Assembly (NCBI RefSeq): GCF_028308085.1
Contig: NZ_JAQMFS010000077.1
Coordinates: forward strand, 1-37,047
Origin: Gemella haemolysans
Lineage (GTDB): Bacteria; Bacillota; Bacilli; Staphylococcales; Gemellaceae
Direction of reading: 5' to 3'
DNA: 37,047 bases
A program made the position numbers and the translations under genes. This document shows, piece after piece, positions 16,582 through 24,780 of this stretch. Every line of letters begins with the position of its first letter. The first letter of the stretch is position 1. Below the pieces are notes generated by a model. That model ran no database searches, was not told the DNA's origin, and saw only the letters and a list, made by a program, of their open reading frames with translations.

Positions 16582-18078
16582 ATGAATATTTTAGATATTA
16601 TTGATAATATAAAAATAAAAACTATTTATGGAAAATTACCAAATAGTGTAAATAGTATTTCCCAAGATTCAAGAAAAATCGGAAAAGGGGATGTCTTTGT
16701 CGCTATTAAAGGTTATACTGTAGATGGTCACAACTTTATAGAAAAAGTTATTGAACAAGGGGCAGCATTAGTAATAGCTAGTCGTTATGAAAATTATAAT
16801 GTAGAAAATTGTGCTGTTATTGTTGTTAGAGAGCATGAAATTGAAAAAATTGCTAGTATGATAGCTAAAAAGATTAATGAGGGTGCTGATATTCACACAG
16901 TTGCAGTAACTGGAACAAATGGTAAGACGAGTATATCTACATTAGTTCATAATATGCTGCGTAACCTAGGAGAAAGTAGTGCGTATATTGGAACAAATGG
17001 ATTTGGTAAAAATGATGATGAACCGATTTATTTTGGTAATACAACTCCTGATGTAGTAACATTACATAATCAGATCGGTGAGCTGCGTCGTGAAAACATT
17101 AAAAACCTTGCTTTTGAAGCATCATCACACGCAATGGCTTTAGGGCGTATTTATAATGTCGACATCGATGTTGCTATATTTACAAATCTAACGCATGAGC
17201 ACTTGGATTTTCATGGAGATATGCAAACTTATGCCTATGATAAGAGTTTACTATTCTCAACATTAGGGAATAATCTATCAGAAGCAAAATTTGGTGTGTT
17301 GAACAAAGATGATAGTTATTATAAAATTATTTCTAAATGCTTATATCAACAAGAAATTAATTACTCTATCAAAGATGAAACTGCGGATTTTTATGCATAT
17401 AATATTAAACAATATAAAGAAGATAAAATCTATAAAACAAGTTTTACACTAAAATCTCCAGAAGGTACTTTTGAATGTATTACTAATTATATTGGAGACT
17501 TTATGGTAAGCAACGTCCTTGCTGCACTTAGCGCTGTTTGGGTAAAAGGATATAGTGTAGAACAACTAGTTAATATATTACCGAAACTAGGAGCTTTATA
17601 CGGTCGTATGGAAATTCTAGGTGATGATTTACCGATTGATATAATTAGTGACTTTGCTCATACTCCAGATGGATATGAAAAATTATTAGAAGCAACTCGC
17701 GAAATAAGAAAAGGAAAACGTACTCTTCTAGTAACAGGAATGGGTGGAGGACGAGATATTTCAAAAGGGCCATTAATTGGAGAAATTATCTCAGAAGCAG
17801 ATTATGTAGTTATTACAACGGATAGCCCACGTGATGAAGATGTAGAAGTTCTTATGGGTTCAATTGAAAAAGGTATGACTCATAAAAATTATGAAAAAGT
17901 ATGGTTCAGAACAGATGCGGTTAAACGTATAATTGAATTATCAGAACCAGGAGACGTAGTAATCTTAGCTTCAAAAGGGCGTGAAGATTATGAAATTCTT
18001 CAAGGTGGTAAAAAAGTTTGGCACTCAGATCCAATCGTTGCTGTAGAAGAAGCGAAAAAGAAATTTAATATAAAATAA
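16582..18078 (+). CDS. murE: MurE ligase (UDP-MurNAc-L-Ala-D-Glu: diamino acid ligase)
   Basis: This cytosolic ligase adds the third residue of the peptidoglycan stem peptide. It has an N-terminal substrate domain with SQDSRKIGKGDVFVAIKG, the Mur ATP loop VTGTNGKTSIS (about residues 111-121), the central TNLTHEHLDFHG motif and a C-terminal domain ending in LASKGREDYEI. At 498 aa it has normal length. The diamino-acid pocket reads TTDSPRDED. Meso-DAP enzymes have DNPR, and the staphylococcal lysine enzyme has DNPA. Lysine is expected for this kind of coccus, but the retained arginine leaves the amino acid open. prfC follows 20 bases later. Confidence 0.93.
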   Translation: MNILDIIDNIKIKTIYGKLPNSVNSISQDSRKIGKGDVFVAIKGYTVDGHNFIEKVIEQGAALVIASRYENYNVENCAVIVVREHEIEKIASMIAKKINEGADIHTVAVTGTNGKTSISTLVHNMLRNLGESSAYIGTNGFGKNDDEPIYFGNTTPDVVTLHNQIGELRRENIKNLAFEASSHAMALGRIYNVDIDVAIFTNLTHEHLDFHGDMQTYAYDKSLLFSTLGNNLSEAKFGVLNKDDSYYKIISKCLYQQEINYSIKDETADFYAYNIKQYKEDKIYKTSFTLKSPEGTFECITNYIGDFMVSNVLAALSAVWVKGYSVEQLVNILPKLGALYGRMEILGDDLPIDIISDFAHTPDGYEKLLEATREIRKGKRTLLVTGMGGGRDISKGPLIGEIISEADYVVITTDSPRDEDVEVLMGSIEKGMTHKNYEKVWFRTDAVKRIIELSEPGDVVILASKGREDYEILQGGKKVWHSDPIVAVEEAKKKFNIK

Positions 18079-18098
18079 AAAATTGAAAGGAAAATAAC

Positions 18099-19664
18099 GT
18101 GGTAGAAAAAATTAGAGAACAAGTAGAAAAAAGAAGAACGTTTGCCATTATCTCTCACCCCGATGCTGGTAAAACTACATTAACAGAAAAATTACTTTTA
18201 TTTGGTGGAGCAATTCGTGAAGCAGGTACGGTAAAAGGTAAGAAAACAGGAAAATATGCAAAAAGTGACTGGATGGATATAGAGAAACAACGTGGTATCT
18301 CTGTAACATCTTCAGTAATGCAACTTGACTATGATAACAAAATTATTAATATCTTAGATACTCCAGGTCACGAAGATTTCTCAGAAGATACATATCGTAC
18401 ACTTATGGCTGTTGATAGTGCAGTGATGGTAATAGATGGAGCGAAAGGGATTGAGGCGCAGACATTAAAACTTTTCAAAGTTTGTCGTATGCGTGGAATA
18501 CCGATTTTCACATTTATCAATAAAGTTGACCGTGAAATTAAAGATCCACTAGAATTATTAGCTGAAATTGAAGATAAATTAGAAATTGAAACATATCCTA
18601 TGAACCTACCAGTAGGTATGGGTCAAAACTTCTTCGGAATTATGGATAGAAAAAATCATTTTATTGAACCGTTCAATGAAGATAGTGATTTTGTAGAATT
18701 AGATGAAGAGTATAATATTGTAGATAATAATCCACTTGCTCAAGATACTATGTATCAAAAATGTGTAGAAGATATGATTCTTATTACTGAAGCGGGTGTT
18801 GATTATGATTATGAAAAACAACTAAAAGGTGAGCAAACACCGGTATTTTTCGGATCAGCATTATCATCATTCGGTGTAGAAAGTTTCTTAAACTATTATG
18901 TAGATAACGCACCAACACCAAAAGGTCGTCGTGGAGTAAATGAAGAAGATATCCAACCAACAGGAGAGGATTTCTCAGGATTCATTTTCAAAATTCAAGC
19001 CAATATGGACCCTAAACACCGTGATAGAATTGCATTTTTACGTGTATGTTCAGGTGAATTCAACCGTGGTATGGATGTAAACTTAGCAAGAACAGGAAAA
19101 AAACTAAAAATCTCTCGTTCAACTAACTTTATGGCTGATGATAAGGCTACAGTTGATGTAGCTTATGCGGGAGATATTATTGGTCTTTACGATAGTGGAA
19201 ATTATCAAATTGGAGATACTTTATATCAAAATAAAAAAGTTGAATTTGAAGCACTTCCTTCATTTACACCGGAAATTTTCGTAAAAGTTTCAGCAAAAAA
19301 CGTACTGAAACAAAAACATTTCCACAAAGGTGTAGAGCAACTTGTACAAGAAGGAGCAATTCAATACTATAAAACGTTACATACGAATCAAATCATTTTA
19401 GGAGCAGTAGGACAACTACAATTTGAAGTGTTTGAGCACCGTATGAAAAATGAATACAATACAGAAGTTATAATGGAACGTATTGGACAAAAAACTACTC
19501 GCTGGATTGAAAATGAAGATTCAATCAATGAAAACATGTCAAGTTCAAGAAGTATTCTAGTTAAAGACTTATATGATAACTATGTATTCTTATTCGAGAA
19601 TGACTTCGCGATGAACTGGTTTAGTGATAAATATCCAGAAGTTAAGCTTTTCAGTAAACTGTAA
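18099..19664 (+). CDS. prfC: Peptide chain release factor 3
   Basis: This translational GTPase removes RF1 and RF2 from the ribosome after peptide release. The 521-aa protein has G1 [14 protein letters not shown] (from residue 19), the switch region [13 protein letters not shown]3 [14 protein letters not shown] and G4 NKVDRE. EF-G-like domains II and III follow ([13 protein letters not shown]-like block [17 protein letters not shown]). Translation starts at GTG 18099 with RBS GAAAGGA eight bases upstream; no better ATG exists. It is probably co-transcribed with murE. No clear terminator follows before the toxin-antitoxin promoter at 19729. Confidence 0.95.
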   Translation: MVEKIREQVEKRRTFAIISHPDAGKTTLTEKLLLFGGAIREAGTVKGKKTGKYAKSDWMDIEKQRGISVTSSVMQLDYDNKIINILDTPGHEDFSEDTYRTLMAVDSAVMVIDGAKGIEAQTLKLFKVCRMRGIPIFTFINKVDREIKDPLELLAEIEDKLEIETYPMNLPVGMGQNFFGIMDRKNHFIEPFNEDSDFVELDEEYNIVDNNPLAQDTMYQKCVEDMILITEAGVDYDYEKQLKGEQTPVFFGSALSSFGVESFLNYYVDNAPTPKGRRGVNEEDIQPTGEDFSGFIFKIQANMDPKHRDRIAFLRVCSGEFNRGMDVNLARTGKKLKISRSTNFMADDKATVDVAYAGDIIGLYDSGNYQIGDTLYQNKKVEFEALPSFTPEIFVKVSAKNVLKQKHFHKGVEQLVQEGAIQYYKTLHTNQIILGAVGQLQFEVFEHRMKNEYNTEVIMERIGQKTTRWIENEDSINENMSSSRSILVKDLYDNYVFLFENDFAMNWFSDKYPEVKLFSKL

Positions 19665-19728
19665 GTTAAATCAAGTAAGTCATAAGTAAATTAGAAAATT
19701 CCAATTTATTTATAATTAGTTAATTTTA

Positions 19729-19757
19729 TTGACAGTTAAAAGATTAATTGTTATACT
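19729..19757 (+). promoter_or_regulatory. Promoter of the type III toxin-antitoxin locus
   Basis: Perfect TTGACA (19729-19734), 17-bp spacer, TATACT (19752-19757). Transcription would start near 19764, exactly where the repeat array begins, as expected for an RNA antitoxin precursor. Confidence 0.88.
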
Positions 19758-19764
19758 GAGAATA

Positions 19765-19899
19765 TAAAGAAGGTGTCTCACTACCTATATACCAAAGGTG
19801 AAAGTTTAAAGAAGGTGTCTCACTACCTATATACCAAAGGTGAAAGTTTAAAGAAGGTGTCTCACTACCTATATACCAAAGGTGAAAGCTTAAAGAAGG
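19765..19899 (+). ncRNA. ToxI-like RNA antitoxin: tandem 42-nt repeats
   Basis: Three complete 42-bp units begin at 19765, 19807 and 19849, and a nine-base partial fourth begins at 19891. Only one base differs between units (C at 19889 in the third). Each unit reads TAAAGAAGGTGTCTCACT then ACCTATATACCAAAGGTG then AAAGTT. Within a unit AGGT can pair with ACCT, while TCAC in that loop can pair with GTGA downstream. This forms an H-type pseudoknot like the ToxI and AbiQ antitoxins. An A-rich linker separates the pseudoknots, where the cognate RNase would be expected to cut. The array sits between a strong promoter and a terminator directly in front of a ToxN-family gene. Confidence 0.88.
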
Positions 19900-19900
19900 A

Positions 19901-19929
19901 AGAGAGGTTGGAAAACCTCTCTTTTTTTT
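19901..19929 (+). terminator. Attenuating terminator between RNA antitoxin and toxin gene
   Basis: The perfect stem AGAGAGGTT with AACCTCTCT around loop GGAA is followed by eight T. In type III systems such a terminator keeps antitoxin RNA in excess over toxin mRNA. The toxin RBS starts at the next base. Confidence 0.92.
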
Positions 19930-19941
19930 GGGGGGAATATT

Positions 19942-20505
19942 ATGATTAATAAAGCACAATTTGGTTTTTATGAAATTGATATTGATTACTTAAAATATCT
20001 GAATGAGCATGATTCAGAGGTATATTATAATTTCAAATATAAAAAGGATTTAAAACCTTTTATTGGTATTATATTATTAGTAAATGAATTTGAGTATTTT
20101 ATACCATTATCGTCAGCAAAAGAAAAACATAAGAAATGGAAAAATGTATCTAATGAACATATACTGATTTATGAGATAATAGATAATGAAAAAATAAAAT
20201 CTTTTGATATATTTAAAGATTTTTCTAAAACTCAAAAATTACATATATTAGGAGTAATCGATATTAAAAAGATGATTCCAGTCCCAAAAGGAATGTATGA
20301 AAAAGTTTTATTTAATAACTTAGAGGAAAGTTATAAGGTTTTGATGAATAAAGAATTCAAGTTTTGTTTGAAAAATAGAGATAAGATACAAAAAAATGTA
20401 GAAAAAATCTATATGAAACAAAAGGAAAGAAATATAATTGGATATGCTACATGCAATTTTTCAAAGTTGGAACAGGCTATGTTAAAATGGAATAAAGTAG
20501 AATAA
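19942..20505 (+). CDS. ToxN/AbiQ-family type III toxin endoribonuclease
   Basis: The 187-aa protein has the plan of ToxN and AbiQ. An N-terminal YEIDIDYLKYLNEHDSEV resembles the KYIKYL-D start of the family. The core strand KPFIGIILLVNEFEYFIPLSS runs straight into SSAKEKHKKW (S57, S58, K60, matching the catalytic Thr/Ser-Ser-x-Lys segment of ToxN). LGVIDIKKMIPVPKGMYE is the family's central motif. ToxN cuts mRNA and processes its own repeat RNA, which then inhibits it. Phage infection releases the toxin and aborts infection. These activities are family knowledge. The gene lies 12 bases after the antitoxin terminator with RBS GGGGGG (19930-19935). Subtype (toxIN, cptIN or tenpIN) is not decided. 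Confidence 0.88.
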   Translation: MINKAQFGFYEIDIDYLKYLNEHDSEVYYNFKYKKDLKPFIGIILLVNEFEYFIPLSSAKEKHKKWKNVSNEHILIYEIIDNEKIKSFDIFKDFSKTQKLHILGVIDIKKMIPVPKGMYEKVLFNNLEESYKVLMNKEFKFCLKNRDKIQKNVEKIYMKQKERNIIGYATCNFSKLEQAMLKWNKVE

Positions 20506-20512
20506 TAAAGGT

Positions 20513-20560
20513 GACTCATTAATTAATTTTCAAGAAAATTTTATTAGTGAGTCGTTTTTT
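20513..20560 (+). terminator. Rho-independent terminator of the toxin-antitoxin locus
   Basis: GACTCATTAAT pairs with ATTAGTGAGTC (one G-U allowed) and is extended inside by AATTTT/AAAATT. Six T follow. Confidence 0.85.
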
Positions 20561-20589
20561 ATATGATGGAAGAATACTTCGAAGTAAAA

Positions 20590-20633
20590 ATTAAAATTGT
20601 GATTTCGAAATAATTGATTTTGTTGAGTTATAC
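20590..20633 (+). repeat. Degenerate remnant of the dispersed element (hairpin A part)
   Basis: The segment around AAAATTGTGATTTCG and TTGATTTTGTTGAGTTA resembles hairpin A of the complete copies but has decayed. The remainder of the element is not recognisable. Similarity is judged by eye. Confidence 0.5.
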
Positions 20634-20690
20634 CAATAATGACTCTATAAAACCTATTCTAACTTGTATTAATATTTAACATGTAAAAAT

Positions 20691-20719
20691 TTGAAAAAAA
20701 CTGCTTATAGGTATATAAT
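20691..20719 (+). promoter_or_regulatory. Promoter of the gtrA-HAD pair
   Basis: TTGAAA (20691-20696), 17-bp spacer, TATAAT (20714-20719). RBS AGAGGA precedes the start codon of the first gene. Confidence 0.78.
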
Positions 20720-20755
20720 TAAGTGTTGGCAAAATTTTAATATAAAGAGGATAGC

Positions 20756-21190
20756 ATGAGAAAATTAATAAATAAAATGCTGGATCTTTACAAAGAACCA
20801 AAATACAAAAGTATAGTAAATTACATATTCTTTGGAGTTTGTACGACTCTTGTAAATGTAGTTACATACTTTATTTTGTATTACTATGGGATGGAAGTTA
20901 GACCAGCGAATTTAATATCTATAACATTATCTATTTTATTCGCATATTTTGTTAATGCTAAATATGTATTTAACTCTAAGGCTGCTGGGTTTAAGAAAGT
21001 TCTATACGAACTTACAAAATTCTTCACAGCTAGATTATCTACACTTGTTATAGAAGTATTCGGAGTTGAGTTATTCATTTACTTAGGAATGAACGCATAT
21101 TTAAGTAAATTTATTATTCAATTTGTAGTACTTGTTGCTAATTATGTAATTAGTAAATTTTTAGTTTTCACAAAGGAGAAAAATAACTAA
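20756..21190 (+). CDS. GtrA-like membrane protein
   Basis: A 144-aa protein with four membrane helices. It has the GtrA order YIFFGVCTTLVNVVTYFILYY, NLISITLSILFAYFVNAKYVF, a basic cytoplasmic loop, FGVELFIYLGMNAYLSK and VANYVISKFLVF. The pattern of F-G and A-Y-x-x-N-x-x-x-x-F is typical. GtrA-type proteins are thought to flip or carry polyprenyl-linked sugars for glycosylation of wall polymers. Its stop codon overlaps the start of the HAD phosphatase (TAATG), so the two are translationally coupled. No glycosyltransferase is directly beside it, so the substrate is unknown. Confidence 0.88.
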   Translation: MRKLINKMLDLYKEPKYKSIVNYIFFGVCTTLVNVVTYFILYYYGMEVRPANLISITLSILFAYFVNAKYVFNSKAAGFKKVLYELTKFFTARLSTLVIEVFGVELFIYLGMNAYLSKFIIQFVVLVANYVISKFLVFTKEKNN

Positions 21191-22023
21191 TGAAATGGTT
21201 TATTACTGATATGGATGGAACGTTCTTGAATGATAAAAAAGAAGTTGCACCAAATGCAAAAGATGTGATTGTCAAACTGCAAGATAAAGGAAGTAAATTC
21301 ATAATTGCCACAGGAAGACCTGATATTGCTGTAAAACACTATTATCACAACTTAGGAATGAACGATGTAGTTATTTCTAACAATGGAAGTTTAATTAGAA
21401 ATCTATTAACAGGTGAAATAGTATATCAAAAAAGCTTTAAAATGGAAGAAATAGAAAAAATATACAGTATGTTTAAAGAATTAAACGATGATGAGATAGA
21501 ATTTCATGTTTATACGTTAAACTATATATACTGTACACATTTATCATTTAGCATGGCGCGTATGAAACGCATAGAAGCGGATATGCCAGAGGAATTAAAA
21601 ACACCAATGTATATTCACGAAGACATTATTGGTGAGCTTAAGAAAAACAATGAAGATTGCCAAAAAATTATGATGATTGCAAAAGATCATGATAAAGTGG
21701 TGAATTTCTTTAACAAGGTTAGTGAAGTGTTAGAAGTTGATGGAACATTTTCAGCGACTAATTTCTTTGATATCATGCCAAAAGGATGTAACAAAGGTAC
21801 TGCAATTGAGAAGCTAGCTGAGTATTACAAATCTCCGATTGAAGATTGTGTAGTATTTGGTGACAATTTTAACGACAAAGAAATGTTCGATGTAGCAGGA
21901 TGGAGTGTCTGCCCAAGTAATGCAAAAGAAGAAATTCAAAATATGTGTGATGAAGTTATCGGAAATAATAATGATTTTTCTGTCATTAAATATGTAGAAG
22001 ATTATTATAAAAAAATTAAATAA
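21190..22023 (+). CDS. HAD-superfamily phosphatase, Cof type
   Basis: The 277-aa cytosolic phosphatase has motif I DMDGTFL at the N-terminus (nucleophile Asp and acid Asp), motif II IATGRP, a C2-type cap domain in the middle, and motif III/IV KGTAIEKLAEYY plus VVFGDNFNDKEMFDVAG. Cof-type HADs dephosphorylate sugar phosphates, nucleotides or flavin precursors, and the exact substrate cannot be read. Coupling to gtrA by a one-base overlap suggests a joint role, perhaps in sugar-phosphate handling; this is inference. After its stop, the 137 bases before secDF show no convincing terminator. Confidence 0.9.
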   Translation: MKWFITDMDGTFLNDKKEVAPNAKDVIVKLQDKGSKFIIATGRPDIAVKHYYHNLGMNDVVISNNGSLIRNLLTGEIVYQKSFKMEEIEKIYSMFKELNDDEIEFHVYTLNYIYCTHLSFSMARMKRIEADMPEELKTPMYIHEDIIGELKKNNEDCQKIMMIAKDHDKVVNFFNKVSEVLEVDGTFSATNFFDIMPKGCNKGTAIEKLAEYYKSPIEDCVVFGDNFNDKEMFDVAGWSVCPSNAKEEIQNMCDEVIGNNNDFSVIKYVEDYYKKIK

Positions 22024-22160
22024 ATACTTGATAACTTAGCGAAAATTTGATAAATTAGAAGATAGCGTATTAATTACCTATATAGCGATTTACATATAAA
22101 TAATTTTATATTTGATTACTATAAATTGTACAATGAAAAATAAAATAAAGGAGAACTTTC

Positions 22161-24455
22161 ATGAGAGGAAGAAGAAATGAGAAGAAAAAGTTCAGTAGAA
22201 TACTTGCCTTCTTGTCATTAGTAGTTATTATCCTTACTTCTATAGGATTAACTTCAAAATCTAATGCAGAAAAAGTAAATCTTGGACTGGATCTTCAAGG
22301 AGGATTTGAGGTACTATACCAAGTAGAACCTCTTAAAGAAGGTCAAACTATTGACGAAGCAGCTGTAAAAGCAACTGCAGATACTATTAGTAGACGTATT
22401 AACATTCTTGGGGTAAGTGAGCCGGTTATTACTGTTGAATCAGGAAATAGAATTCGTGTTGAACTTGCAGGTGTTAAAGATCAAGAATCAGCTCGTAAAG
22501 TACTATCAACACAAGCTAATCTTACTATTCGTGATATTGATGACAAAGTACTTTTAGACGGATCTGATTTACAAGAAAATGGTGCTTCTCAAGGATTTGA
22601 TCAAAACAACAAACCAGATGTTAACTTGAAGTTGAAAGATGCTGATAAATTCGGTAATATCACTTCAGAAATCAGTAAACGTGGTCAAGGTCAAAACCTA
22701 ATGGTTATTTGGATGGATTTCAATGAAGGAGACTCATTCAAAGCTGAAGCTGCTAAAGAGAAACCTAAATATGTTTCTGCACCACAAGTAGCACAAACTA
22801 TTAACTCTAAAGATGTTCAAATCACTGGTAACTTTACTGTAAAAGAAGCTAAAGAAATGGCAGCTTTATTAAACTCTGGTGCATTACCAGTTAAATTAAC
22901 AGAAATTTACTCTAACTCAGTAGGTGCTCAATTCGGTGCCGATGCGTTAAATCAAACGGTCTATGCAGGTGCTATCGCATTAGCTATTATCTGTTTATTC
23001 ATGTTAGTTATTTATCGTGTACCTGGATTTGTAGCAAGTGTAATGATGGTTGCTTACGTATATATCACAATAGTATTCTTCAATATGATTTCAGGGGTGT
23101 TAACACTTCCTGGTATTGCAGCTCTGATTCTTGGGGTCGGTATGGCAGTTGATGCCAATATCATCATGTACGAAAGAATTAAAGAAGAAGTACGTGCTGG
23201 ATATCCACTGAAAAAGGCATACTTAGACGGTGCTAAACAATCATTATGGACAATTTTCGACTCGCAGTTTACAACAGTTATCGCTGCAGTAGTACTATTC
23301 ATCTTTGGTACAAGTAGTGTTAAAGGTTTCGCGACAATGTTACTATTATCAATACTTGTCAGCTTTATAACTGCAGTATTTGGTACTAGATTATTACTAA
23401 GTTTATTAGTAAACTCTAATATCTTTAATAATCACCCAGGGTACTTTGGTGTAAGTAAGAAGAGTATTCATGAAACTAAGTTTGGTATTAACTCACTTAA
23501 CTTAAGTACAAAATTTGAATGGCTAAGTTTTACTAAGCACATGAAGAAATTCTTCGCTTTAAGTATTGCAATTATGATTGCAGGGTCTATTTCTTTAGGA
23601 ATGAATAAACTAAACCTAGGAATTGACTTCTCTAGTGGTACTCGTATAGACGTAGCTGCTAACACTGAACTATCAATAGATAAAGTTCAAGAAGATTTAA
23701 ACAATCTTAAAGTAAAAGATGAAAAAATAGTTTTATCACCAGACAAAAAACAAGCGACAATTCACTCTAAAGAGAGTTTTGGACAAGAAAAATCAATCGA
23801 AATAAAAGAATACTTTGCTAAAAAATATGAAAAAGATGCTAACCTAAGTGTTGTATCTCCAGTAATCGGTAAAGAATTAGCTAAAAATGCATTATTTGCA
23901 TTAATGTATGCTTCTATAGGTATTATCATCTATGTAGCATTCAGATTTGAATGGCGTATGGGACTTACAAGTGTTATCGCCTTACTACATGACGTATGTA
24001 TAATTATCTTCATAACAAGTTTATTAAGATTAGAAGTAGATATTACATTCATTGCAGCGGTATTAACGATTGTAGGTTACTCAATCAACGATACTATCGT
24101 TACATTTGACCGTATTCGTGAGCATATGCGTCATGAAAAAGTATTGAAATCAAAAGAACAAATTTATAAACTTGTAGACGTATCACTAAGACAAACATTA
24201 ACTCGTTCTATCAATACGGTATTAACAGTTATAATTACAGTAATAGTTATGTTATTACTAGGAAGTAGTTCAATCTACTCATTCAACGTAGCATTACTTA
24301 TCGGTTTAGTCTTTGGTTTATATTCATCACTATTTATCGCAGCTCAACTATGGGCAGTATTAAAAGTACGTGAATTAAACAAAAAAGGAAAAATTGAAGT
24401 TAGTGTTCGTCAATCTCCAAGAGAGAGAAAAGAAAACGATAAAGTTTTAGTATAG
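22161..24455 (+). CDS. secDF: Fused protein-export membrane protein SecDF
   Basis: The 764-aa protein combines SecD and SecF, as in many Firmicutes. It uses the proton gradient to help SecYEG release exported proteins. The SecD half has an N-terminal helix, the VNLGLDLQGGFEVLYQV motif, periplasmic domain P1 with DTISRRINILGVSEP, and five helices including the block ALILGVGMAVDANIIMYERI. The SecF half starts near residue 460 with LGIDFSSGTRID, followed by VGYSINDTIVTFDRIRE. RBS AAGGAG is well placed. It is monocistronic and fits the secretion load of the two large surface proteins downstream. Confidence 0.96.
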   Translation: MRGRRNEKKKFSRILAFLSLVVIILTSIGLTSKSNAEKVNLGLDLQGGFEVLYQVEPLKEGQTIDEAAVKATADTISRRINILGVSEPVITVESGNRIRVELAGVKDQESARKVLSTQANLTIRDIDDKVLLDGSDLQENGASQGFDQNNKPDVNLKLKDADKFGNITSEISKRGQGQNLMVIWMDFNEGDSFKAEAAKEKPKYVSAPQVAQTINSKDVQITGNFTVKEAKEMAALLNSGALPVKLTEIYSNSVGAQFGADALNQTVYAGAIALAIICLFMLVIYRVPGFVASVMMVAYVYITIVFFNMISGVLTLPGIAALILGVGMAVDANIIMYERIKEEVRAGYPLKKAYLDGAKQSLWTIFDSQFTTVIAAVVLFIFGTSSVKGFATMLLLSILVSFITAVFGTRLLLSLLVNSNIFNNHPGYFGVSKKSIHETKFGINSLNLSTKFEWLSFTKHMKKFFALSIAIMIAGSISLGMNKLNLGIDFSSGTRIDVAANTELSIDKVQEDLNNLKVKDEKIVLSPDKKQATIHSKESFGQEKSIEIKEYFAKKYEKDANLSVVSPVIGKELAKNALFALMYASIGIIIYVAFRFEWRMGLTSVIALLHDVCIIIFITSLLRLEVDITFIAAVLTIVGYSINDTIVTFDRIREHMRHEKVLKSKEQIYKLVDVSLRQTLTRSINTVLTVIITVIVMLLLGSSSIYSFNVALLIGLVFGLYSSLFIAAQLWAVLKVRELNKKGKIEVSVRQSPRERKENDKVLV

Positions 24456-24463
24456 TAATATAT

Positions 24464-24504
24464 AGACTCAAAATTAAGGAGACTTAGTTTTGGGTCTTAT
24501 TTTT
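24464..24504 (+). terminator. Rho-independent terminator of secDF
   Basis: AGACTCAAAA pairs with TTTTGGGTCT (one G-U), with an inner TTAAG/CTTAG stem, and is followed by TATTTTT. Between this and the next gene lies dispersed element copy 3. Confidence 0.8.
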
Positions 24505-24557
24505 CTTGCGTTTATTTAGTAAAAAGATTACAATTAACGTGAAGTAATAATTAGTAT

Positions 24558-24730
24558 GGGGCTGATCCAAAGTCCTAAATATTAATAAAGTGCATAAGAG
24601 AACTCATAGACGCAGTGGCTTATTGATATCTAAATTCGCTTTACAAAAGATTTTTAGATATCTAATAACCTGTGTGGGGGCGACTCGACAAAATCGATTT
24701 CTACGAAATCACAATTTTTGAGTCGCTCCC
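24558..24730 (-). repeat. Dispersed MITE-like hairpin element, copy 3 (complete, inverted)
   Basis: It has the same 173-bp length as copy 2 in the opposite orientation. Read on its own strand it begins GGGAGCGACTC and ends GGATCAGCCCC. Base changes relative to copy 2 keep hairpin A paired: T-A becomes C-G in the outer stem and A-T becomes G-C next to the inner hairpin. It ends 50 bases before the glycosyltransferase gene. No clear target-site duplication is seen. Confidence 0.87.
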
Positions 24731-24780
24731 GATAATGATTTAAAAGCTCTATATAAAAATTAATAAAAAGGAGATTGAAA

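Noticed and set aside
19765-19899. Short tandem repeats as a CRISPR array
   Set aside because: The units are contiguous with no unique spacers and no cas genes are near. The toxin gene and terminator explain them better.
19744-19959. Open frame on the minus strand across the 42-bp repeats, with repeated FHLWYIGSETPSLN
   Set aside because: It exists only because 42 is a multiple of three. It has no RBS, and it runs against the strong promoter, terminator and toxin gene of the plus strand.
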